The position numbers were made by a program, and so were the translations under genes. 5,456 bases of DNA. Origin: Spirochaetales bacterium. GTDB lineage: Bacteria > Spirochaetota > Spirochaetia > Sphaerochaetales > Sphaerochaetaceae. Below the pieces are notes generated by a model, which was not told where the DNA came from, made no database searches, and worked only from the letters and a program-made list of their open reading frames with translations. Positions 1 to 5,456 of the stretch are shown here, piece after piece (position 1 is the stretch's first letter; the number at the start of each line of letters is the position of its first letter). The stretch spans positions 1-5,456 of the forward strand of contig JAGBRG010000055.1 of NCBI GenBank assembly GCA_017632495.1, in the 5' to 3' direction.

Positions 1-1299
1 GGGACAGAAATGATGAGCCCCTCTTACAACCAAATCTGTCTTGCAGACAGGACAGCTTTTCGGCATCTGCCACGTAGTGTTTCCAAGATCATTTTTCTCA
101 ATGACGCTTTCTACGGCAGGAATCACATCTCCACGTTTTGAAATGGCAACGGTGTCCCCTATTGCAAGCTCAAGCTCGTTGACGTAGTCCTGATTGTGAA
201 GAGTGATGTTTCTGATGGTGCTGCCGGAAAGACGTGTCTCCTTGATTCTGGCCATAGGCGTGATGCGTCCGGTTCTTCCGACCTGGACATCAATATCCAG
301 AACCTGGGTCTGAGCCTGAGGAGCTTCGAACTTATAGGCAATGGCCCATCTTGGGTGATGACCCGTGTAGCCAAGTTCCTCTCTGGTAGAAAGCTCGTTC
401 ACCTTCACCACAAGACCGTCAATCTCATATGCAAGGGCTTCTCTGGAACCGGTATAGTCCGCAATTGCAGAGGGAATATCGTCAAAGCTTCCGCATCGGC
501 CTTCAAGCGAAGCTTCTTTGAGCCGTCTCTTTGCCTCCTCCTTTGTCTTACAGAAGAAGGAAAGGTTCGGATCTACAGCAAAGCCAAGCGTCTTAAGTGC
601 GCTTAGAATCTGGATATGGTCCGTAAAATCAACGCTGTCTGACCAAAATCCCTCATAGACGTAGATTGAAAGAGGAACCTGGGCAGTCTCGCTGCTTTTG
701 TTTCTTCTTATGGTTCCGGCTGCAAGGTTTCTGGGGTTTGCATACGGCTCAAGAAGCTTGGAGTTGATTCTCTCGAACTCCGCCTTTTTCAGAAACACTT
801 CTCCGCGTACGGCTATGTCCACAGGCTGTGTAAGTCTTAGGGGAACGGAGTGGATGGTCTTTACGTTGGCTGTCACATCGTTTCCGACAAAGCCGTTTCC
901 TCTGGTGACGGCACGAGAAAGAACACCCTTTTCGTAGTACAGGACGATTGAGAACCCGTCCAGTTTTTCCTCAAGGACAAAGGAAAGGTTCTCTCCTGTG
1001 TTCTTCATGGTCTTGTTTATCCAGGACAGAATCTCCGAGTCGCTGTATGCCTTATCAAGGCTCAGAACTGGAATGGTATGTGAAACCTCAGGAAAATCAG
1101 ATGACAGGTCACTTCCGACCCTCTGTGTAGGCGAATCCGGGGTACGAATCTCCGGATGCTCCTTTTCAAGAAGCAAAAGCTCATCAAAGAGTCTGTCATA
1201 TTCCAGATCTGAAACAAGAGCCCGTCCTGTGACATAGTAGGCTCTCTGATATTCCGTCAGGAGCTTTGAAAGCTCCCTTGCCCTGCTCACATAATCCAT
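1..1299 (-). CDS. ligA: NAD-dependent DNA ligase LigA, N-terminal 433 residues (3' end cut by window edge)
   Basis: LigA seals nicks in duplex DNA during replication and repair, using NAD+ as AMP donor. The minus-strand frame is open from an ATG at 1299-1297 to the window edge. In order it shows the NMN-binding Ia domain (SDLEYDRLFDEL near residues 30-41, then TPDSPTQRVG 53-62), the adenylation motif KLDG with the AMP-accepting lysine at K112, TRGNG and GNDVT, the VRGEVF motif, EIDGLVVKV (292-300) and AIAYKF with K323. The OB-fold signature VGRTGRITPMA follows. The zinc finger begins with C416, C419 and C432; the fourth cysteine, the HhH repeats and the BRCT domain lie outside the window (family about 670 residues). 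This start places the catalytic lysine where the family has it. There is no Shine-Dalgarno sequence, but a -10 box lies 8 bases upstream. The family assignment is certain; only completeness is unknown. The TRGNG/GND residues differ from the commoner TRGDG/GED. Confidence 0.98.
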   Translation of the reverse strand, partial: MDYVSRARELSKLLTEYQRAYYVTGRALVSDLEYDRLFDELLLLEKEHPEIRTPDSPTQRVGSDLSSDFPEVSHTIPVLSLDKAYSDSEILSWINKTMKNTGENLSFVLEEKLDGFSIVLYYEKGVLSRAVTRGNGFVGNDVTANVKTIHSVPLRLTQPVDIAVRGEVFLKKAEFERINSKLLEPYANPRNLAAGTIRRNKSSETAQVPLSIYVYEGFWSDSVDFTDHIQILSALKTLGFAVDPNLSFFCKTKEEAKRRLKEASLEGRCGSFDDIPSAIADYTGSREALAYEIDGLVVKVNELSTREELGYTGHHPRWAIAYKFEAPQAQTQVLDIDVQVGRTGRITPMARIKETRLSGSTIRNITLHNQDYVNELELAIGDTVAISKRGDVIPAVESVIEKNDLGNTTWQMPKSCPVCKTDLVVRGAHHFCP

Positions 1300-1307
1300 A
1301 GTCAAAT

Positions 1308-1316
1308 ATTATACCA
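1308..1316 (-). promoter_or_regulatory. Extended -10 promoter of ligA
   Basis: Read on the minus strand, the sequence is TGGTATAAT, a perfect sigma-70 -10 hexamer (1313-1308) with an extended TGn element just upstream. No good -35 hexamer occurs 16-18 bases further upstream (GTGGAA or GGTGGA at best), which fits an extended -10 promoter. Only 8 bases separate the hexamer from the ligA ATG, so the expected transcription start is at or next to the first base of the start codon. The motif is seen directly; promoter activity is inferred. Confidence 0.6.
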
Positions 1317-1340
1317 AATTCTATTGGGATTCCACCGTTG

Positions 1341-1369
1341 TTGAAAAAACAAGTCCCCAGTGATATTCT
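1341..1369 (+). promoter_or_regulatory. Sigma-70-type promoter of the XDH-like operon
   Basis: TTGAAA at 1341-1346 and TATTCT at 1364-1369 are separated by exactly 17 bases, close to the sigma-70 consensus. Only 6 bases lie between the -10 box and the ATG at 1376, so a normal start distance places the first transcribed base on the start codon itself. There is no Shine-Dalgarno sequence before that ATG. An in-frame stop at 1361-1363 rules out a more upstream start. This is the only promoter I can see for the four plus-strand genes. Confidence 0.55.
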
Positions 1370-1375
1370 GAATCC

Positions 1376-3391
1376 ATGCCAGAACAGAGCGAATTATTTG
1401 ATCTCAGCAAAAAGCATCTCGTAGGGCGATTGATTCCTTCAACGGTATCCAGCGGCAGAATTGCAGACATAAGCATGCCGAGCGAAGGCCAGTTCCAGCA
1501 CATGCTGGTTCTCAGCGCCGCCGATTTCGGCAAAAACCCTTCCTTGGATGTGATGGGAGACAAGTTTCCGTTCTTCGCCTCGGACGAAATCAACTACAAG
1601 GGACAGCCCGTTCTGGCCGTATTCAGCTATGATACAGAGGATCTTGAGCTTTTTTGCAAGGACCTGAAGATTTCCTATCAGATCAAGCAGGATTCCGAGG
1701 ACTATGACGGAAAGCAGTACGGCGAGCCGTTCATCTGGTCCAGCGGGAACACCGATGAATACTTCACTCCTAATGCAAAGACCTTCAAATCGCAGTTTGA
1801 AATCTCTCCGTTTTCCAACACGATGCTGGGAGACCAGAAAATATATGCCGTAAAGAAGGACGGTCAGTATCACATAAGAATCGCCTCACAGTGGCCGATT
1901 CATGTCAGAAAGAGCGTGGCCAAGGTCATGGGGTGTCCGATAGAAGACGTCATCCTCTATCCCCAGCCCTACTACGCACCCTATGACCAGCTGATTATAG
2001 CCCCGTCCGTTTTGGCCTGTGTGGCAGCTATGGCCGCAGAGCAGTCAGGCGAACTTGTACGTCTTTCCAGCCCCATGATTTCATGGCAGCCGAGAATCAC
2101 AATCCAGCATGAGACAGCCCTTTCACAGGAAGGTGTTCTTTTGGCTGACAGGGCTGAATGCACCATAGACATAGGAGCCTTTCCGTTCTTCACATCCGAA
2201 ATCTGCCACAACCTTCTGGCAGGCCTTGTTCCCGTTTACCCGATTAAAGCTGCCGATGTGACCATAAAGCTGATCAGAAGTTCCTCGCCTCCTGCAAACT
2301 TCTTCGGAGACCTGGGTTTTTCCATGGCATTGGCAGGAACAGAAGTGCACTTCTCACAGATGGCTGCGTCATTAGGCCTTCAGCCGGGAATCTGGAAGCT
2401 CAACAACGTAAAAGACCTTAACAATAAGACTGCCAAAATCGGCGAAAGCGTCAAGCAGAGCTCCGATTTGGAAAGACTCGGAACATCTCTGAAGACCATA
2501 ATCGACAAGTCCTGGTATTCCAGAAAATATGCGGCCAACACTCAGAAGAGAATCGCCGCCATGAAGATGAATCCTATCATCAACTACTCCAGAGGAATAG
2601 GAATCGCCGCAGGTGAAGGTGTCATGGGATTCTCTCAGCAGTTCAACGCAAGCGCGGACTACACTCTGTCTGTCACGATGGATGAGAACCAGAAGCTTAC
2701 AGTGAACACGGGAATGCATACTGACAGATCCATGATCGGAATCTGGAAGGATGTGATAAGACAGTTCATCGACATCCCCGTGGAGGATATCGAATTTCTG
2801 GACATCAACTCTCCTGAGATTGTCGATATGGGACCAAGCACCCTTTCAAGAAAGGTCGGAATCGTCTCATCCCTTCTCATCAAGGCGTGCTCGGAGCTTT
2901 CCAGAAAGCTTTCATTCTCAAGACTTCCGTTGACTGTGACAGCTAACTATGAGGCCGAGTTCACTGATCCATTCTATTTCAGCTCCTGTATCGGAGCCGT
3001 GGCAATTGATCTTCACATCGACACGGTCATGCTCTCACCTGTCATAGACAACATCTGGGTGAACTTCCATCTGGGTCATGTGTTTGACAAAAACAGACTT
3101 CTGAGCAAGGCAAGGCACACAATAACAACGGTTCTTTCCGATATCTGCCCAAGGTCTTCTGCCAAGTGCAACATAGACATCCACATTGACCAGGACGGAC
3201 TCTTTACAGCCTCTTCTCTTACCGCAGGTCTGAGAGGTCTTACCACAGCAGCCCTGGTCGGAGCTCTTTCACAGGCTCTGGGTCATCAGATTCACAGAAT
3301 CCCCGTCACAAGCGAGGACATTCTCGGTATTGCAAGCAAGGGCACATTCGGAGGAGAACGCTACTTCAACGATGACGGAGGTGAAAAATGA
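1376..3391 (+). CDS. Xanthine dehydrogenase/aldehyde oxidase-type molybdenum subunit homologue with degenerate active site
   Basis: In normal relatives this cytoplasmic subunit binds the molybdopterin cofactor and hydroxylates purines, aldehydes or N-heterocycles. The family order is recognisable: a shortened a/b hammerhead domain (residues about 15-100, with YKGQPVLAV at 74-82), the SQWP...VRKSVAKVMGCP segment (Q172), a DIGAF segment, and a C-terminal half with GIAAGEGVMGF, LSRKV (R492) and an IPVTSEDIL tail. The length of 671 compares with roughly 750-790 in the family. Key sites are replaced: the GGGFGGK loop position reads PYYAPYDQ (198-205), the arginine loop after the PP pair reads ANFFGDLG (307-314), the GQG loop reads GMHTDRSMIG (446-455), and the GEP catalytic glutamate position reads GLRGLT (618-623). 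The alignment was made by eye. The frame is intact and the stop overlaps the next gene (ATGA), so it is not an obvious pseudogene. Substrate and activity cannot be named; a structural or altered-cofactor role is possible. Confidence 0.8.
   Translation: MPEQSELFDLSKKHLVGRLIPSTVSSGRIADISMPSEGQFQHMLVLSAADFGKNPSLDVMGDKFPFFASDEINYKGQPVLAVFSYDTEDLELFCKDLKISYQIKQDSEDYDGKQYGEPFIWSSGNTDEYFTPNAKTFKSQFEISPFSNTMLGDQKIYAVKKDGQYHIRIASQWPIHVRKSVAKVMGCPIEDVILYPQPYYAPYDQLIIAPSVLACVAAMAAEQSGELVRLSSPMISWQPRITIQHETALSQEGVLLADRAECTIDIGAFPFFTSEICHNLLAGLVPVYPIKAADVTIKLIRSSSPPANFFGDLGFSMALAGTEVHFSQMAASLGLQPGIWKLNNVKDLNNKTAKIGESVKQSSDLERLGTSLKTIIDKSWYSRKYAANTQKRIAAMKMNPIINYSRGIGIAAGEGVMGFSQQFNASADYTLSVTMDENQKLTVNTGMHTDRSMIGIWKDVIRQFIDIPVEDIEFLDINSPEIVDMGPSTLSRKVGIVSSLLIKACSELSRKLSFSRLPLTVTANYEAEFTDPFYFSSCIGAVAIDLHIDTVMLSPVIDNIWVNFHLGHVFDKNRLLSKARHTITTVLSDICPRSSAKCNIDIHIDQDGLFTASSLTAGLRGLTTAALVGALSQALGHQIHRIPVTSEDILGIASKGTFGGERYFNDDGGEK
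3377..3383 (+). promoter_or_regulatory. Ribosome binding site of the [2Fe-2S] subunit
   Basis: GGAGGTG lies inside the last codons of the preceding gene, with its GGAGG core ending 6 bases before the ATG at 3388. It fixes the start. Together with the ATGA stop/start overlap at 3388-3391 it indicates translational coupling. It contrasts with the lack of any such site before the first gene of the operon. Confidence 0.85.
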
Positions 3392-3996
3392 GACTGAACT
3401 GCAATATCAACGGCTCACAGTATTCTCTGGTGGTCAGCTCCGACAAACCCCTGAGCCAGATTCTCAGAGAACAGATAATCACCTTTGCCGAAAACTCCCA
3501 GTGTCTCGGAGCCTCATGCGGAAACTGCATGGTCCTGATTAACGGAAACGCAGCCTTAAGCTGCCTTGTTCCCGCATTCAAGATCAACGGAGCCAGCATC
3601 CTCACATTCGAAGGCTTTCAGAAGACAAGATTCTGTCATGATATCGAGCGCGCCTATGCGGAAGTGGGAAACCAGCCCTGTCCGCAGTGCTATCCATCAA
3701 AGACAATCATCATAGAGTCCATTCTCAACAAGGTTGATAAAGAGAACCAGAACAGAATGAGCGGATTCAGAATCGGCTCGGGCGGCCACGGAGAACTTCC
3801 CCAGGTCCAGCAAAGCGACTCTTCGGCAAATGAACAGGCCGCACGAAGCAGAAGCGGAACAGGAACAATCAGCCCGGAACTCATTGCCAGGGAGATGTCC
3901 ATGAGCAACTGCCAGTGCATTGAGGTATCCGATTTGGAGAAAATCATAAATCTCGCCTACAGATACAGGAGCAGACGCCGTGCCAGAAGGTCTTAG
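3388..3996 (+). CDS. Xanthine dehydrogenase-type double [2Fe-2S] subunit with an insertion
   Basis: Small iron-sulfur subunits of this family pass electrons between the molybdenum site and FAD. Residues 1-80 form a plant-ferredoxin-like domain with cluster ligands C39, C44, C47 and C59 in the usual C-x4-C-x2-C-x11-C spacing, followed by the characteristic ILTFEGF. The all-helical second domain supplies C98-x2-C101 and C175-x-C177. All eight expected ligands are therefore present. The stretch between C101 and C175 is 73 residues, against roughly 30 in typical members. The extra part (about 120-162) is rich in Ser, Gly, Gln and Arg and looks disordered. The C-terminus ends in an arginine-rich tail (RYRSRRRARRS), encoded largely where the next gene's ribosome binding site and start lie. 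At 202 residues it is longer than the usual 150-170. The gene overlaps its upstream neighbour by 4 bases and its downstream neighbour by 17. The family call is firm; the partner and substrate are unknown. Confidence 0.92.
   Translation: MRLNCNINGSQYSLVVSSDKPLSQILREQIITFAENSQCLGASCGNCMVLINGNAALSCLVPAFKINGASILTFEGFQKTRFCHDIERAYAEVGNQPCPQCYPSKTIIIESILNKVDKENQNRMSGFRIGSGGHGELPQVQQSDSSANEQAARSRSGTGTISPELIAREMSMSNCQCIEVSDLEKIINLAYRYRSRRRARRS
3967..3971 (+). promoter_or_regulatory. Ribosome binding site supporting a GTG start
   Basis: AGGAG sits 8 bases before the GTG at 3980, within the final codons of the iron-sulfur gene. The in-frame stop at 3947-3949 leaves no ATG upstream, so this site and GTG decide the start of the FAD-domain gene. 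Confidence 0.75.
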
Positions 3997-4870
3997 ATCC
4001 CCTACGGTCTTCACTCCCAAAACAGTCAGTGAAGCAGTTGCCAACAAATACAGAAATCTCAGTGCAAAATTCTGGGCAGGCGGCACTTATATCATGAGCC
4101 GCCCGAATTTCTATCCTAATCCCAACCAGAGGGACATCATTTCTCTGACAGGTATTCAGGATCTCTCCAGAATCTACCACGCAGACCGTTACCTTGAAGC
4201 AGGTGCCATGGTCACCATCCAGCAGCTTCTGACAATGGGAAGCTTCATCTTCTCAAAAGAGCTGAACAATGCAATAAGCTCAATCGGAAGCTCGGTAATC
4301 AGAAACCAGGCCACCATAGGCGGGTCTCTTTGCACGGGAGACATGAGATTCTCCATGAGCTGCATCCTTGCCACGCTGAACGCCCAGGTTGAACTTAGGA
4401 TGGTTACAAAATCAGCCTCTGCGAAATGGGTTCCTGTCTCAAAGCTCTATGATAGGAAAGGAAACTTCCTTTTCGCTGACAGTGCCCTTCTTACAAGGGT
4501 CAGAATTCCGACCGATTCATCATCGCAGTTCCAGTTCGTTTCAAGAACCCTGGACTCTCCGATGCTCAACCCAAGCGAGTCAGTGATTTTCGGACTTCAG
4601 TACACAATCAATCAGGGAAGCATCGCCTCTCCGAATCTGTGCATAACATTTCCGAACTCATGCTTCTACATGTCCCAGGACTTTGACAATCTGCTTTCTA
4701 CCTTGAGCTTCCCGTTCACACAGGATCAGACTGTTAAGATTTCAAAGCGCCTGGTATCGGATCTGACGCTTTCTGTCAGACAGAATGCAAACCCTCTTCA
4801 GATTGAAAGGGCGGCAAGACTTCTGGAAGTTGTCCTGAACGAAATCAATACAAACTATCTGGCAGGCTGA
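3980..4870 (+). CDS. FAD-binding subunit of xanthine dehydrogenase/CO dehydrogenase type
   Basis: This PCMH-type flavoprotein subunit normally takes electrons from the iron-sulfur subunit and passes them to NAD+ or another acceptor. The 296-residue length is normal for the family (about 280-300). It opens with the family's VFTPKTVSEAVA segment, then AGGTY (33-37) for the first FAD pyrophosphate loop, YLEAGAMVTIQQL (71-83) matching the GA.vT motif, and RNQATIGGSL (108-117) for the second FAD loop. The C-terminal part with SRTLDSPMLNPSESVIFGLQY corresponds to the CO-dehydrogenase flavoprotein C-terminal domain. The start is GTG with AGGAG 8 bases upstream, inside the previous gene. Differences from the norm are AGGTD to AGGTY, GGN to GGS, and the SP..D stretch after it reading DMRFS, so flavin contacts may be weakened. 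It clearly belongs with the two preceding genes. Its electron acceptor cannot be told from sequence. Confidence 0.88.
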   Translation: MPEGLRSPTVFTPKTVSEAVANKYRNLSAKFWAGGTYIMSRPNFYPNPNQRDIISLTGIQDLSRIYHADRYLEAGAMVTIQQLLTMGSFIFSKELNNAISSIGSSVIRNQATIGGSLCTGDMRFSMSCILATLNAQVELRMVTKSASAKWVPVSKLYDRKGNFLFADSALLTRVRIPTDSSSQFQFVSRTLDSPMLNPSESVIFGLQYTINQGSIASPNLCITFPNSCFYMSQDFDNLLSTLSFPFTQDQTVKISKRLVSDLTLSVRQNANPLQIERAARLLEVVLNEINTNYLAG

Positions 4871-4872
4871 TT

Positions 4873-5456
4873 ATGCTTACGATGAGAATCACCGGAGGAA
4901 AATACTGCGGAAGAAGGGTCATCATCCCAAACGGAGAGCTTGAGATCCGCCCCGCCATGGACAGAATGAGAGAATCTTTGTTCTCAATTCTGGGACCTTT
5001 GGACGGTGCCTCTTTCTGCGACCTTTTCTCTGGAAGCGGATGCGTAGGTCTTGAGGCCGCATCCCGCGGAGCTACATTGGTGCACCTTGTGGAAATGGAC
5101 AGGGCAAAGCGCAATGTGATGGAGAAAAACATAGCCTGGGCACAGGAAGACTGTGAAATCAAAATCTTCTTCTCAAATGTCCTGAAGTTCATTCCAACAG
5201 CACAGATGCAGTATGAGATTGTCTATGCAGACCCACCGTTTCCCATGGGAAACAAAATCCAGATTGCAAATCTTGTGGACAGGCGCCACTGCGTAAGGCC
5301 TGACGGACTTTTCATAATCCACATCCCTGCCGTTGAAGAAAACCAATGGCCAGAAACTATCGGAGACCTGAAGCTCTGTGACACCCGAAAGTACGGGCGC
5401 AACATGATTAAGTTCTACAGAAACACAAGTGAAAGCCCTCTGTCCCGACAGGGTGA
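4873..5456 (+). CDS. rsmD: 16S rRNA (guanine-N2)-methyltransferase RsmD, open at the right edge
   Basis: RsmD methylates N2 of a 16S rRNA guanine (G966 in E. coli) using S-adenosylmethionine. The N-terminus MRITGGKYCGRRV and the RPAMDRMRESLFSIL segment (26-40) are family signatures. Motif I, the AdoMet loop, is DLFSGSGCVGLEAASRGA (50-67), followed by VEMD (73-76) and the catalytic DPPF (120-123). The tail RKYGRNMIKFYR is also typical. The reading frame is open through 194 codons to the window edge with no stop seen, slightly beyond the usual 180-190, so little should be missing. The ATG at 4873 lies 2 bases after the previous stop with a weak AGG 6 bases upstream. ATG at 4882 would match the canonical MR(V/I) start of the family better and is an alternative. 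The gene probably shares the upstream transcript. It has no evident functional link to the XDH-like proteins. Confidence 0.92.
   Translation, partial: MLTMRITGGKYCGRRVIIPNGELEIRPAMDRMRESLFSILGPLDGASFCDLFSGSGCVGLEAASRGATLVHLVEMDRAKRNVMEKNIAWAQEDCEIKIFFSNVLKFIPTAQMQYEIVYADPPFPMGNKIQIANLVDRRHCVRPDGLFIIHIPAVEENQWPETIGDLKLCDTRKYGRNMIKFYRNTSESPLSRQG

Noticed and set aside
196..1237. Several plus-strand open frames of 60-136 codons opposite ligA
   Set aside because: They lie antisense to an unmistakable LigA frame, resemble no family and lack good ribosome binding sites.
1331..1336. GGTGGA as the -35 box for ligA
   Set aside because: It shares little with TTGACA. The extended TGn -10 element explains the promoter without it.
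1439..2883. Minus-strand open frames of 74-144 codons opposite the XDH-like large subunit
   Set aside because: The composition looks like the reverse frame of the coding strand, and no recognisable domain or ribosome binding site was seen.
1376..3391. Large subunit as a decayed pseudogene
   Set aside because: There is no internal stop or frameshift over 671 codons, the stop codon is coupled to the next start, and the downstream subunits are intact. Altered function is the better reading, although early decay by point substitution cannot be fully excluded.
3330..3542. Plus-strand 70-codon frame overlapping the start of the iron-sulfur gene
   Set aside because: The overlapping frame with the ferredoxin cysteines and a GGAGGTG site is clearly the real gene.
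4882..4884. ATG at 4882 as the rsmD start
   Set aside because: It matches the usual family N-terminus but has no ribosome binding site. The ATG at 4873 has a weak AGG at proper spacing, so it was preferred; the choice remains open.

Overview
The window is bacterial, densely coding, and organised around a 76-base divergent intergenic region (1300-1375). To the left, on the minus strand, lies the first 433 codons of an NAD-dependent DNA ligase (ligA), cut by the window edge inside its zinc finger. To the right, on the plus strand, are four tightly packed genes. Three form a xanthine dehydrogenase/CO dehydrogenase-type set: a molybdenum-subunit-like protein, a double [2Fe-2S] subunit and an FAD-domain subunit. 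The fourth is an rsmD-type 16S rRNA guanine-N2 methyltransferase that is still open at the right edge. The plus-strand genes overlap by 4 and 17 bases or are separated by 2 bases, so they look like one transcription unit. No tRNA, rRNA, CRISPR, IS element or convincing terminator is visible, and no stretch above 300 bases lacks a gene.

The organism cannot be fixed from the sequence alone. Base composition is near balanced by eye, arginine is largely AGA, and Shine-Dalgarno sequences are purine-rich inside the operon. LigA uses NAD-ligase motifs with TRGNG/GND variants. A spirochaete (Treponema/Sphaerochaeta-like) is a tentative guess.

The notable point is the XDH-like operon. All three reading frames are open, well spaced and translationally coupled, and the iron-sulfur subunit keeps all eight cysteine ligands. 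The large subunit still follows the molybdenum hydroxylase fold order, but it is short (671 residues). At the places where the family has its Gly-rich cofactor loops and its catalytic GE(P) glutamate, it has unrelated residues. The FAD subunit also departs from the usual second flavin loop. I infer a maintained but non-canonical complex, possibly an electron-transfer assembly without a normal molybdenum hydroxylase site.

A second point is that both divergent genes have a -10 box so close to the start codon that transcription should begin at or next to the ATG. Neither has a Shine-Dalgarno sequence, which suggests a leaderless divergent pair.
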